Assembly: GCA_963580285.1 (NCBI GenBank)
Contig: OY757010.1
Location: 146,430,675-146,494,674, forward strand
DNA from: Lucinisca nassula
Taxonomy: Eukaryota; Mollusca; Bivalvia; Lucinida; Lucinidae
Direction: 5' to 3'
DNA: 64,000 nucleotides
Shown in pieces: positions 42,140 through 53,300 of the stretch. The translations under genes and the position numbers were made by a program. A model generated the notes under the pieces. It searched no databases. It was not told the DNA's origin and saw only the letters and a program-made list of their open reading frames with translations. Every line of letters starts with the position of its first letter. Positions within the stretch are counted from its first letter, which is position 1.

Positions 42140-42300
42140 TAGCCCCCCCCCCCCCCCCCCCCTCACCCCGAGCGTCGTTTCGCCGGATCGTTTCGCTCTG
42201 AGTCGTTTCACCCTGATTTCGGGGGTGGGGAGGGGGGGGGGTTAGATCGTTTCGGCCTCATCGGATGAGTCCCGTGAGTCGTTCCGCCCGTGGGTCATTT
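42140..42300. repeat. Array of GTCGTTTCGCC-type motifs between C and G homopolymers
   Basis: Poly-C at 42142-42161 and poly-G at 42224-42242. Around them five spaced variants of TCGTTTCGCC (AGCGTCGTTTCGCC, GGATCGTTTCGCTC, GAGTCGTTTCACCC, AGATCGTTTCGGCC, GAGTCGTTCCGCCC) about 17-20 bp apart. Confidence 0.7.
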
Positions 42301-42324
42301 CGCAACAATTACATTTTAAGGGAG

Positions 42325-42465
42325 CGACAAACAGTATGGGTGGGTAAACGGACACACGGTTGAATGAATCAATGAAAAAAATGAATGAATGAATGATGTT
42401 GTGCGTTGGTAGATGTACGGACTGATGAAGGGATGGTTTAATATACGGAGATGGATAAGTGAATT

Positions 42466-42525
<60 letters not shown>
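42325..42525. repeat. Simple repeats: (GAAT)n then (ATTG)n
   Basis: Short GAAT runs at 42360-42400 and about 14 units of ATTG/GATT at 42468-42524. Confidence 0.85.
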
Positions 42526-42527
<2 letters not shown>

Positions 42528-42589
42528 GAAGGGTTAGGTTAGAGCGCTCTTAACCACCAAGCCACGGAGGCCCGTGTAAATTGGTTGTG

Positions 42590-42821
42590 ACTGAGACAGA
42601 CAGACATACAGACAGACAGACGACAGACAAACAACCAGACAGACGGACAGGCAGACAAATTGACTGACTAACGGACAAACTGACGGACAGTTAGACAGAC
42701 AAATAAACATACTGACCGTCAAAAAAACTAATGAATGGACTGACGGACGGGCGTCGAGTCAACGTTGGTTCGACGTCATGTCGTCGACACCCACTACAAC
42801 TCACTTCAATGTCACGTGACC

Positions 42822-42876
<55 letters not shown>

Positions 42877-43075
42877 AACAAACTAACAGTAGACAGACAG
42901 ACGACAGACACACCGATTGACTGAATTACAGACTAACAGACGAAAGAACGTACAGTTAGACAGACAAACAACATACTGACAGTCGAAAAAACTAATGAGT
43001 GGACTGACAGACGGGCGTCGAGACAACGTTGGCTCGACGCCTGAATGTCACGTGACCCTTGAGATGAGAGAGGTT
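42590..43075. repeat. GACA-rich tract and local direct duplication
   Basis: Degenerate (GACA)n at 42590-42715 and 42890-42965. The block TGGACTGACGGACGGGCGTC with CAACGTTGG and TGTCACGTGACC (42735-42825) recurs at 42997-43065 (TGGACTGACAGACGGGCGTC). A (GA)n run of about 46 bp (42828-42873) separates the copies. Confidence 0.8.
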
Positions 43076-43706
43076 TGACTAATCCCCGTATCCAAGAAGA
43101 TAGTGTAGAGCTAAGATAATAAGCCATTAACCCTGTTTGTACCCAATGGAATCTTCCTCCTTATATATAGCAGGAGTTCATTTGAAAATTTAGGGGTGTC
43201 AGGATGATGGCTAACGTTTTTGCAAATAATGTAGGCCCTGATCAGACGACGCGTTTTGTTGCGTCTAATCAGGGACTGCACTGTTTGCCAGGGTACCCGT
43301 TTTGGGGTTTCTGGTACCAAATGGGTTAATGTAAGGGCTGGGCAGGTTGAACAAATCTACAAATCTACCAGATTTTACTGTAAAATCTTGCATTTGCGAA
43401 GGATTGTTTCATTCTCATGCACTGAAAGGATGTTCTACGTTTGTTTTGAATTTAATGTTCCAATCCCACTGAGTCTTGATGGGTCCGAGCACTGGGCAAA
43501 TGACATTCTATTAAGCAACGCCATATTTTCGCGAACGCAACGTCCAGACGTTTCACCGCCAATGCAAAGTCAAATTCAATGCATCGCTTTGATGCCGGTT
43601 TGATGTAGACACGACGTTGTTGACACGTTACATGTCGGTTGAGCTTGAGTTATTTAATGACAGACCGTAATTAACATTTACCTACGCTCGCTAATTGTTG
43701 GTACGC

Positions 43707-43709
<3 letters not shown>

Positions 43710-43768
<59 letters not shown>
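43710..43768. repeat. (GA)n microsatellite, left palindrome arm
   Basis: About 28 GA units; the complement of the (CT)n run at 44990-45076 in the other arm. Confidence 0.95.
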
Positions 43769-43773
<5 letters not shown>

Positions 43774-44450
43774 ACCCTGTTGGGTCGTACGTACAAATTA
43801 ATATAACTTATAGAAGTTAATTAGAAAAAAATAACACTAGGGATTTGTCATCATGAAAAACACGCCTATGCGATTTTTACCCCCTGAAACCACACTTTAA
43901 TGTAGTAAAACTGGGGTTTACAGGGGAAAACATTATTTTTCTTATTTCTGCATCGAGGCGGTTCTGTCAAGTCCCCGCAATCTATGTTTTGAGCAGAGGC
44001 GGTTCTATCGAGTCCCTGCAATCTCTGTTTTGAGCAGAAATAAGAAAAAAATCACAAATTTTCTTCTTAAAATTTCCATTTTTTGGCCGAAAAATTGATA
44101 ATGTATTTGTTAAGACATGTTTTCGTAAAGCCAAATTTCACACCTGGAAGCATATCAGTGTTTCTCTCATTCGTGACGTACTTCCGGTTCTAAAAATAGA
44201 ACGGGAAAAGCCCTGGCCGTCAACTGTCGTATTGCTTCAAGGCAGTGGGACAGATAAAGTGTTAATTACAGCGTAAAACAGTGGACTTTTTTAAAACTTT
44301 TGGCGAATTCTAATGTAAGATAACCAGAGAAAGACTGATATGCTGCCAGCTGTGAAATTTTGCATTACGAGGCGGTTCTATCAAGTACCCACAATCTACC
44401 TTTTTGAGCAGAAATAAAAAAAATCAATGTTTACCCCTGTAAACCCCAGG

Positions 44451-44862
44451 TTAAAGGAACTCATTTTTGATTTTTATTTGCCTTCACTGCAGCTGGTGTT
44501 GTGCCGTGTGGCGGCCGTAAAACGTCTCCCCGTACATCAACCATAGTGCAGTTTATATTTTACTTTTGTTCCTTTGAGATCAGCGTGAATATTCTGAGAA
44601 ATCAGAAATAAATTGTTGGTTTAGACTCATATTCTAGACAGGTTTTTAATTATTTGGACCCCATTTTGATTTTTATCAGTCTTTGTATCGACTGCCTATT
44701 CGAAATTCGCAAAATTGCAGTATGTTTCCTCTGGCTTTCTTTGCCGGATCATTACAGGGTCACTGATGAGGCTTTATTAGCCGAAACTACGTAGTATGAC
44801 CCATCTTCTTTCTTATGAATGTTTTCATTGCTCTTAAAGGAACTCATTTTTGATTTTTATTT
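44451..44862 (+). mobile_element. 383-bp hammerhead-bearing unit with 29-bp terminal direct repeats
   Basis: Identical 29-bp sequences starting TTAAAGGAACTCATTTTTGA occupy 44451-44479 and 44834-44862, so the unit is 383 bp plus a redundancy. It interrupts a family D element: AACCCCAG on the left and ACTATATAAAAGTG on the right join in intact copies, which lack the 29-bp sequence, so the repeat belongs to the insert. It carries a full hammerhead core at 44757-44802. Structure fits Penelope-type terminal regions or retrozymes. A related worn fragment is at 49670-49790. Confidence 0.72.
44757..44802 (+). ncRNA. Type-I hammerhead self-cleaving ribozyme motif with minimal stem III
   Basis: All core positions are present. 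Stem I is GGGTCA (44757-44762) pairing with TGACCC (44797-44802), 6 of 6. CTGATGA is at 44763-44769. Stem II is GGC / GCC (44770-44772, 44780-44782) with loop TTTATTA. GAAA is at 44783-44786. Stem III is a self-complementary CTACGTAG (44787-44794). The cleavage triplet is GTA (44794-44796), so the scissile bond would be after 44796. Such tiny stem III forms are known from Penelope-like elements and retrozymes, where they are thought to work as dimers. Activity is inferred, not shown. Confidence 0.85.
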
Positions 44863-44989
44863 ACTATATAAAAGTGAGATTTAGAGGGTAAAATTCGCAA
44901 AAGCGTACTTTCATGATGGCAAATCCAAAGTGTTATTTTCTTAGTTAACTGCTCTTAAAGATATATTGTACGCACGACCCAACAGGGTC

Positions 44990-45002
44990 CTCTCTCTCTC
45001 TC

Positions 45003-45076
<74 letters not shown>
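44990..45076. repeat. (CT)n microsatellite, right palindrome arm
   Basis: About 40 CT units with one CAT interruption; faces the (GA)n run of the left arm. Confidence 0.95.
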
Positions 45077-45078
<2 letters not shown>

Positions 45079-45710
45079 GTACCAGTAATTAGCGAGGTAA
45101 ATGTAATTTACAGTTTGACATGTAACGTGTCACTAACGTTGTGCCTACATCAAACCAACATCAAAGCGATGCATTGAATATGACTTTGCAACGTCGATGA
45201 AACGTCAGAATGTTGCGTTGGCGATAATACGGCGCTTAATAAAATGTCGTTTGCCCAGTGCTCGGACCCATCAAGACTCAGTGGGATTGGAACATTAAAT
45301 TCATAACAAACATAGGACACCCTTTCAGGGCATGGGAATGAAACACTCCTTCGCATTTGCAAGATTTCACAGTAAAATCTGGTAGATTTGTCGATTTGTT
45401 CAACCTTCCTAGCCCTTACATTAACCCATTTGGTACTGTAAACCCCAAAAGGGTTAAGTGGCAAACAGTGCAGGCCCAGATCAGACGCAGCAGAACGCGG
45501 CGTCTGATCAGGGCCTACACTATTTGCAAAAAGTTTATCCATTTTCCAAATAAATTTTGAAGAAGAAAAAACTGGAAACTTCAATTTATTAAAATTGCAC
45601 ATACATGTAGACAGATCGCTGGACATTTTTTAAGTGCACTTCTAGACAGATCGATGAACCGTTGTTTTTTTGTTTAATTGCACATGTAGACAGATCGTTG
45701 GAAAGTTTTT

Positions 45711-45714
<4 letters not shown>

Positions 45715-45752
<38 letters not shown>

Positions 45753-45810
45753 GCTCTCTCTCTCTCTCTCTCTCTCTCTCTAGAGAGAGAGAGAGAGAGA
45801 GGGAGAGATC
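45715..45810. repeat. (CT)n followed by (GA)n, hairpin-forming
   Basis: Pyrimidine run 45715-45780 with TAG interruptions, then TAGAGAGAGA..., giving a simple-sequence hairpin. An ORF across it (45662-45847) is Ser/Leu and Arg/Glu low complexity. The stretch 45811-46270 shows nothing recognised. Confidence 0.9.
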
Positions 45811-46274
45811 AAAGTTCTGTCCGTATGTGATAGCTATACTTTGTTAGCGAATAAAACGAAAAGTTACGTAAAAACTAATTTTGTAAGTACGCTTTCGTGA
45901 ATGACGGTATCTCAAGCCATTGACATGGGTCATTCACGAAGAGATTTTCGACAATTAGAAATGATCCACGATACATGAATTCAGTAATAAAAGCAAAATA
46001 TCATTCTTTCCTTATCGAGGAATTATTTCAATGTAAACGGGTATATTTTCTCTCAAAATATCTGAATATTGCTAGCATTTAAGTTCCGCCAATATATTTG
46101 AATAGCGATGACCGTTTCAACTGACGGCCAGTGCTTTGCGCATGCGCAAAAATGATGTCATAAACGGAATTCATTACACCTCAAACCACATCAACCCCCA
46201 CCCCAAACTACACCAAAACACCCCAAACCACTTAAATTATATATATTGAATACATAGATAGCACTTGTATGGCT

Positions 46275-46552
46275 AATTTACATGAGGGTCAAAATAGAAG
46301 GGGAGGCAATGATCAGGAATCGATACAATCAACCCACAGCTCCCATCAGAGACACCAAAGGGAAAGACGCACAAACATGAAACAACAGACCTTAATAGAA
46401 ACACCAACAGCGGAGAGCCAAAAGGACAGATACGTTCACACAAAATGGCCAATAGGTTATCCAAAATAAAATAACACAAGCGACACAAACACCCAAAGAC
46501 AAACCATAACAAAAATAAACCGCGACAGAAGAACTGCCTTGGAACGGACATT
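46275..46552 (+). mobile_element. LINE 3'-tail repeat, related subfamily
   Basis: Matches 53080-53330: GATCAGGAATCGATACAATC, CACCAAAGGGAAAGACGCAC, AAAATGGCCAATAGGTTATC, GACAGAAGAACTGCCTTGG. It ends before the GGGGGGCTTAAAT stretch. The ORFs on both strands here (46269-46469 and others) are repeat translations. Confidence 0.72.
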
Positions 46553-46734
46553 TAAAGGCTCATTTGCAACATGTTGCGAAGGGGTTAAGGTTTGTGAACT
46601 TTTATTTTGAAATTGGATTTGTGGGTGAGTAGTAACTGGGTGCATATACATGGCAATTATAAAGGTTCCATCCTTGGTTAGTAAAACCCTGAAAAAGGCT
46701 GTTTTATTTAAATGGGAAGACCTCTGTCTAATAT

Positions 46735-47262
46735 TGCTTGGCAATATAAGAAAATGTGTCTGCAATGCTGGACGCCAAAGAGACGCTCTGCAGATTTTCT
46801 GAGATGAACCATGTCTTTCGGATTAATGACATCATTGATGATGAGGCCTGGGCCGTGATCCCAGAAGTGGTGGTTGTGCAGTTTTTTTCAGAATCTTGTT
46901 CAGTTTTTTTTGCCCGTTTGTTGTACTGACGATCTAAGCGCCGAAACATTGTATCAAACATGATACGTCCGATGCCTTGTGGTGCGTACATCAGCTGATG
47001 GTTGCTGAGATCCATCATGTCATTTTCGCCGATCTGGACGAAGCAGATGTCAAACTTTGACAGATTTTATTCTCCTAGCAGCTGTAGCAAGCGCTTAACT
47101 CCAAGACCACCGGTTCCATAGGCCTCCGCGGAGAAAGGAAGTTCTCCGTTGAAACGACGTCGATATTATTTGAGCAAAGTCTTCGTATGAAGCTATGACC
47201 AAAAACGCCGCAGCATGGTCCCTCGACGTTGTGCCAGTGGTTCGTTTCCTTGAAAGTCATTG
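46735..47262 (-). pseudogene. SGNH/GDSL-hydrolase-like domain, broken
   Basis: Minus strand from ATG at 47260: MTFKETNHWHNVEGPCCGVF then GHSFIRRLCSN, where GHS takes the place of the family's GDS nucleophile block. A frameshift near 47100 and a stop near 47061 follow. After them, SKFDICFVQIGENDMMDLSN carries G-x-N-D (GEND, about 47019-47030), the block III oxyanion motif. The C-terminal DxxH block was not found. Esterases of this fold occur in ORF1 of CR1-like LINEs and in other mollusc mobile-element proteins. It directly follows a LINE 3' region on the same strand. Confidence 0.6.
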
Positions 47263-47289
47263 CTGATTATTGATAATTCCTCCCTCTAG

Positions 47290-48197
47290 ACACCTGTAAT
47301 AACTGTAATAACTATTAGACGTTAATAGATAAGCCATCGGCTTCTTCTGACGCTTTTCGATACTGGTCATGACTGATAGTTGCGGGGAAGTGCAGAGTAA
47401 CATACGGCCTCAAACTTATACGGATGGCCTTTCCAGCACTGGTTATGTCTTGACTTGAACGTGTTGAGGGAGGGTGAATTTACAACGTTTTCACTGAGCG
47501 TATTCCATGCATTTACTACCCTATTACTTAATACGTTTGCTGCCATCTTTAATCTGCAGTGTTTTTAATAGTTTCTTAGCGTGGCCTCTTATTGATCTTG
47601 CTCTAGCCGTAGTAAAGAATATATCCTTATCCACATTGTCAATGTCATTCAGAATTTTATACACTTGTATCATATCTGCAAGCTCTCTTCTACACTCGAG
47701 TGTGGGGAGACCAAGGTTTCTAAGCCTCGCTGGATAAATGAGATGCCTAATCGACATAAATAGGCGGGTCGCACGGTTTTGAACGTTTTCAATTGATATA
47801 ATGTCCTTTTTGAAATGGGGGAGACCAAACCGCCGTTGCATATTCCACATGGGGTCTTACAATGGATTTGTACCGATTTAAAAACATTTCCCTGTCCATG
47901 AATTCAAATGTTTTAAATATGAGTCCAAGATTTCTTTTAGCTATTCCTACTTTTTTGGCAATGTGTTCTCTGAACAGAAGCTTATTATCCATAATAACGC
48001 CTAGATATTTTTCAGATGACACCTTTTGTATTTCACATAATTCACCACTGTTATTCATCAGATATCTGAAATCTTTGTCGCGTGATCCAATCTGGACATG
48101 TTTATATTTACCAATGTTAAGAAAAACATTTCACACACGAGGGCCCACTCTTAGGAGTTGGTCCGATGAAATGATGGGGATCTTTAAGAGATCATAG
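47290..48197 (-). pseudogene. LINE reverse transcriptase, C-terminal part (CR1/Jockey-like)
   Basis: Minus strand: KYKHVQIGSRDKDFRYLMNN (about 48105), VSSEKYLGVIMDNKLLFREH, MFLNRYKSIVRPHVEYATAV, then after a frameshift at about 47830-47850 KKDIISIENVQNRATRLFMS, LRNLGLPTLECRRELADMIQ and VYKILNDIDNVDKDIFF. This is the thumb and C-terminal region typical of CR1/Jockey-group elements; the catalytic palm is missing. The 3' end is near 47290. Confidence 0.82.
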
Positions 48198-48650
48198 TGA
48201 CTTGACACTTCTCACTCCAAATGATATTGAGAAGAAAATTGTCCTTAGTACAAGAATTAATTAGTAGCTAATTATTTGATTAGGCAATGATTAGCAATCA
48301 AATGAGCTAATAAGCTTTAACATACTTTTATTATACAGTATAATGCCGAATACATTATGCCGATTAAGGCAACAATAATAATATGAGCAACAAACGATGA
48401 AGTCAGCAATAATTTAGTAAACAAACCACATCAATATTGGTGGGAAAACAGACCTATATGCATTGAAATACTTCCAAATATGTTAGTAACTAGATCTATA
48501 TTGGATTTTATATTATTTTTTAAAGTGGTTTGGGGTATTTTGGTGTGGTTTGGGGTGGTTTGTAGCAGTTTGGGGTGGTTTGGGGGTAATTCTACGGGCC
48601 CTTTTCAGGGTATACTCGCTTCTCATGGTACCGGGGTACATCACGAAAAC
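48198..48650. other. Interval with no gene recognised
   Basis: AT-rich sequence; a GGTTTGGGGTGGTTTGGGG stretch (48525-48590) is the only local pattern. Confidence 0.4.
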
Positions 48651-48654
48651 AAGC

Positions 48655-48870
48655 CTATATAATTTTGACCCCCTTGAACCCCACTTTTATATAGTAAAAC
48701 TGGGGTTTACAGGGGTAAATCTTATTTTTCTTATTTCTGCTCTAAAATATAGATTGTGGGTACTCGTTAGAACAGCCTCATCGAGGTGGTTCTAACATTA
48801 CCTACAATCTATATTTTGAGCAGAAATAAGAAAAATATCACAATTTTTCATCTTAAAATTTTTGATTTTT
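48655..48870. mobile_element. Palindromic element, hairpin family D
   Basis: Complete hairpin: TTTCTTATTTCTGCTCTAAA, ATATAGATTGTGGGTACTCG, TTAGAAC / GTTCTAAC, TACCTACAATCTATAT, GAGCAGAAATAAGAAAAATA. The left flank carries GACCCCCTTGAACCCCAC / AAACTGGGGTTTACAGGGG. Confidence 0.8.
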
Positions 48871-49074
48871 CGGCGGTAAATAATCAATGTATTTGAATAG
48901 GCGTGTTTTTGTAATGAAACAATATTTTGCTGCATTTTGAATCTTGTACAATTCATATGGGTTTGATATTCACAAATCAATGGAGTAGGATATATATATT
49001 TATATTTATATAATCTTATCTTTATATTTCATTGCATTTTTATGATAAATATCTGGATAAATATCTAGAAAGTT

Positions 49075-49100
49075 AAAAAAAAAAAAAAAAAAAAAAAAAC
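49075..49100. repeat. Poly-A tract
   Basis: About 24 A. The 48871-49670 region around it is AT-rich with nothing else recognised. Confidence 0.9.
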
Positions 49101-49669
49101 AGGTGAAATCTGATTTTTCACATTTTCTCTTCATCCCCTGGTTGTTAAATTCGTCTTTTATTTATTTTTTAAATACTCTGTGATTTTTCTTTTGTGGCTT
49201 AAGTTTTTCTCAGGTAGGTCTTATAAACTGAAACATTGAAGAACCATCCTGTGTGTTTCATGTTGATATATACTGCCTTTTATATGCATGGGCATTCGTT
49301 TAGTATTGAATGTGAATTTTTGCCTTAAGTGCACAGACAGTCTATGCATGCGTTCTTTAAAACACTTTAAACTATCCCAGTGTTTCTGTGCCCCAATGAC
49401 ACCTCTGAGTATAAGCTTAGAAGGTAAAGTTTAAAAGATGAATCAAACTTGCTTGACTTTCATACAACCCTCGTGATGAATTGAACTCCCTGTGTCTAAA
49501 CTGTAGCTTTCTTTTATGTACCTTTTGCAGGATTAAAAGCAGTCAAAAATAATTTTACATCATTTTTGCAGTTTTCCCTATTTGAAATACTGATGTTTAA
49601 TTGTTTTAAGTAATATGAAAAGCCATTACATGTATCTTTAATCGAATCAGTTTTCTACATTTGTCACTT

Positions 49670-49790
49670 TTCTATTTGCCTTGGTTCCATGGGAATGCCT
49701 GTCGGCATGAGAAAATTCTGCCTGGGTACACATCTGCCAGGTTTGTGGTGGCTGTAAAAGGTCTCCCCGTACATGCATTTAATGCTCTTA
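49670..49790 (+). repeat. Fragment related to the hammerhead-bearing unit
   Basis: ATTTGCCTT and GTGGTGGCTGTAAAAGGTC followed by TCCCCGTACATG match the start of the 44451 unit (ATTTGCCTT, GTGGCGGCCGTAAAACGTC, TCCCCGTACATC). The ribozyme part is absent. Confidence 0.55.
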
Positions 49791-49834
49791 TTTTTCCAAT
49801 CCTCAGGGATTGCTTTTACAATTGCTTTTGGATT

Positions 49835-50140
49835 TAAGCCCCCCCCCCCCTCCCCACAAGTGAAATTCGTTTCCGCTGACCATTCCAAGCGGTTCTTCTG
49901 TCGCGGTTTATTTTTGCTATGGCTTGTCTTTGGGTGTTTGTGTCGCTTATATTATTTTATTTTGGATAGCCTATTGGCCATTTTGTGGGAAAGTAACTGC
50001 CCTTTTGGCTTTCCGCTATTGATGTTTCCATTAGGGTCTGTTGTTTCATGTTTGTGTTTCTTTCCCTTTGGTGTCTCTGATGGGAGCTGTTGGTTAATTG
50101 TATCGATTACTGATCATTGCCTCCACTTCTACTTTGTAAA
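49835..50140 (-). mobile_element. LINE 3'-tail repeat, inverted copy
   Basis: Minus-strand match to 53080-53345: GGGGCTTAAATCC with a G-run, GCGACAGAAGAACCGCTTGG, GGCCAATAGGCTATCCAAAA, CACCAAAGGGAAAGAAACAC, ATCAGTAATCGATACAATTA. It stands head-to-head with the LINE that starts at about 50350. Confidence 0.72.
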
Positions 50141-50349
50141 TACATGCTGAAGTATTGTGATCATTACTCCTCCTTTATTGTAAGAAGAGACCCTATAGAA
50201 ATTTAACATAAAATTATTTTAGTGCTGAATAGCTCTAACTTTGAAATATTTATACTGTAACATTAACTACCTTGGTACCATGGGAAGCCGGGCTAATATC
50301 CTTTTCGGCAAAATTTCGCGAAAAGGAGTCCTTTTCGCTATTAAGGGGA

Positions 50350-53300
50350 ACCGCCGCTCAACTTTTGGAAGAATGTTAGTGAGATCATGGACATGTGTCA
50401 CAGTATCGAATCTGGTTCATCTGAAGTGGTCACAAGACAACAGATCACAGAGGCCATCAAGTCATTGAACAGAGGAAAGGTGGCGGATGTCTATGGACTG
50501 ACAGCTGAGCATTTTGTCTTTGGTGGAGAGGCTCTCATCGAGACCACAACAAACATAATCAATGGACTATACAAATTTGGGAGGTTGTCAGATGCATTGA
50601 AAGTTGGAGTGCTGACCCCAGTGTATAAGAAGAAGGGGTCTGCAGCAGACGCTAATAATCATAAAGGAATAACGATTCTCCCAATCATCACTCAGATTCT
50701 TGAAGCTGTATTGCGGAAGAAGATTCGTCCGCTGATAGAGGCTATCTAGAATGGGTTGCAGAGAGGATTCACGCAGAACTGCTCGCCGATGAATGGCTCT
50801 CTCATCCTGGAGGAAGTTATCCGAGATCACAAGGAAAAGCGGTTCCCACTCTACATTGCTTTCTAAGAGGCTAAGTCAGCATTCGACGTGGTGTCTCACA
50901 AAAGTCTGATGAGAAAACTGTTTCACATTGGCGTGGAGGGGGTTGATTGGTCCCTTATTCACTCACTGCATGATGGTGCGGAGTCTGTGGTCAAGTGGGA
51001 GGGTGCTATGTCCGAGAAGTTTCAGGTGAAGCAGGGAGTGAGACAGGTTGGCATACTCAGTACCGATTTGTACAGAGTGTATGGGAATAGTTTATTGGAC
51101 AAACTTACAGTCTCGGGTGAAGGGTGTCATATCGGAGAAATCAGTTGTGTGGCTCCCACAGCTGCCGATGACCTGGCGGTATCGGCATCAAGCTTACCAG
51201 CACTACAGAAGATAGTATTGTCATCTGTTGACTACAGCCTGATGGAGAGATACCTCTTACAACCATTAAAGAGTGTGATCTTAGCTGTGCTGAATCAGTG
51301 CAGGGATCATGCATTGAAGGACGGGGATATTCATATCACAATGAATGGTGAGAGGATTCCAGTCGTAAAGGAAGCCATGCACTTGGGAATAATGAGATCA
51401 GAAGACAGCCAAATATCTCCTGTAGGTCACAACATCGAAAAAGCCAGAAGGACAGTATATAGCCTGATGGCAGCCGGTTTACACGGACATAACGGACTCG
51501 ACCCGGATACTTCAATACATCTTCTCCAGACCTATGTCATGTCAGTTCTTGTGTATCGATTAGAGGTCTTGTTACCCAGGAAAGCACTACTGGAGAGACT
51601 TGACAGGTTACATAAGAAGTTTCTGAAGATGATTCTCTCACTTCCAGATACGGTTGCAGATCCTGCAGTGTATGTTCTTACTGGAGAGTATTATCCATAA
51701 GCGATCATTAACATTGTATGGCAACATCTGCCGACTTGAAGACGATTCAATAGAGAAGCAGTTGGCTAGAAGGATATTAGCTGTGAAAGGATATGGTGGT
51801 ACCAGCTGATTCATTGATATAAGGAAGTTGTTGACTATGTATGGATTGCCCTCTGTTTGGGAGATTCTGAACACCCCCGTCAAGATACAGGTGGAAGCAA
51901 CTCGTTAGGCGTCATGTTGACGTGTATTGGGCAGAGAGAATAAAAGGACAAGCGGAATTGTATTCCAGTCTGAAGTATCTTCATGTGGACGAATATTACC
52001 CAGGAAAGAAACACCCCTCTATACAGTCAGTCTCTGGTGTAAAGATATTCAACGAGTTAGCGTCAAAGTGAAACTTATCACAGGTACATATATCCTGCAA
52101 GTGAATAGACACATCCAAACACTACGTCATCACTCAATAATACTATTTGCCGGGACTTACCGGTGGTGGGCAAAAAACGTCTTTGGCCGTTTGTCGCCAT
52201 TGTAAATGCGATGTTATTTTCTGTAAACTTGTATTTTGTGTGGAATCGAAACGACAAAATTGACCTTTAAACTTTTAAAATAGACATGTCTTAGCTAGTA
52301 ATTATTGGTTTCTAGAATATTTGAGGATGTTTTGATGATAATTACCTGTTAAACTTAGGCAGGTAACGAGGCGGGATGGTCTTAATTATTTATAATAAAA
52401 AGGCGCAAAACAAATGACTAAACCTGCGGAAGATGCAGGAATGAAGTCTAGAATAAATTTATCTACACATTTAAAGTGTAATTCGATCGATTTTCTGTAA
52501 CAGTCAACTAAAATATGCCTGTAATATTAAACCTATTTACAATGTGTTTATATGGAACCAGCGGCTTTTTGCCAACCACGAAAGATCGTTATCAAAAGGA
52601 AAAGTAGTTTTACGCATGCGCAGTGACAAGTAAACAAGGTCACGTGTCAAAACATTGGATCCGTCTTTAGGGTGGCCTTCAACCAAAATGAAATCAGTCC
52701 AAAGTGCCTATTGTGTCATGAAGAGGACGAAACAACAGAACACTTTAGTCTTAGATGCTCAGCATTACAGAATACAAGACAAACATTGTTGAGGGAGATA
52801 GAAGATATGTACCTGGAGATTTTTCATCAGCAGCCAGGGAATGATGAGAATTTACTGCAGTTTATCCTGGATGGTGGTGCACTACTGAGGGACATGACCG
52901 ACAACACTGAACAATTCCTAATAGAAATGGAGAAGATTAGCAGATGCTTATGCCAAAGACTTCATGCTGAACGGTATAAGAAACTTTCATAAGTGCCAAA
53001 ACGAAAAAGGGCCATTAAACGCAAAGAAAGTGGCCACAGCGCAACGACGTAGATTTTTATCCAAAGTAGAAGTAAAACAAAGATCAGGAATCGATACAAT
53101 TAACTTTCTCCACCCACCAAAGACACCAAAGGGAAAGAAACACAAACATTAAGCGACCAGACCATAATGGAAACCTAAACAAAGGAAGGCCATAAGGACA
53201 GTTACTTTTCAACAAAATGGCCATATGGCCATCCAAAATAAAAAGACACAAGTGATACACACATTAAGTAACAAACAACAACATAAATAAATCGCCACAG

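Larger units (their letters stand above)
43170..45570. repeat. Large imperfect palindrome, about 2.4 kb
   Basis: The left arm from about 43170 and the right arm back from about 45570 are inverted copies. Shared blocks in mirrored order are a family-B MITE, GGTTGAACAAATC, ATTTAATGTTCCAATCCCAC, TGGGTCCGAGCACTGGGCAA, (GA)n against (CT)n, AGGACCCTGTTGGGTCGT, family D sequence, and near the centre TTTCACACCTGG / CCAGCTGTGAAA. The centre is near 44240. A ribozyme-bearing unit is inserted in the right arm. The two 115- and 158-codon ORFs (43256-43603; 45626-45150) are the same palindrome sequence. Confidence 0.85.

Noticed and set aside
42534..42722. Cysteine-rich ORF (repeated CLSVC-type peptides) resembling a small secreted peptide
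   Set aside because: It is the translation of the degenerate (GACA)n tract; no signal peptide or cysteine framework.
45150..45626. 158-codon minus-strand ORF, similar to a 115-codon plus-strand ORF at 43256-43603
   Set aside because: The similarity comes from the palindrome itself. The first part is the translated family-B MITE stem (NSVGPDQTP...LGLHCLP), a known artefact peptide in bivalve gene sets, and no domain is recognisable.
52964..53152. 62-codon ORF overlapping the LINE end
   Set aside because: It runs out of frame across the LINE stop into the 3' tail, which is non-coding in the other copies.
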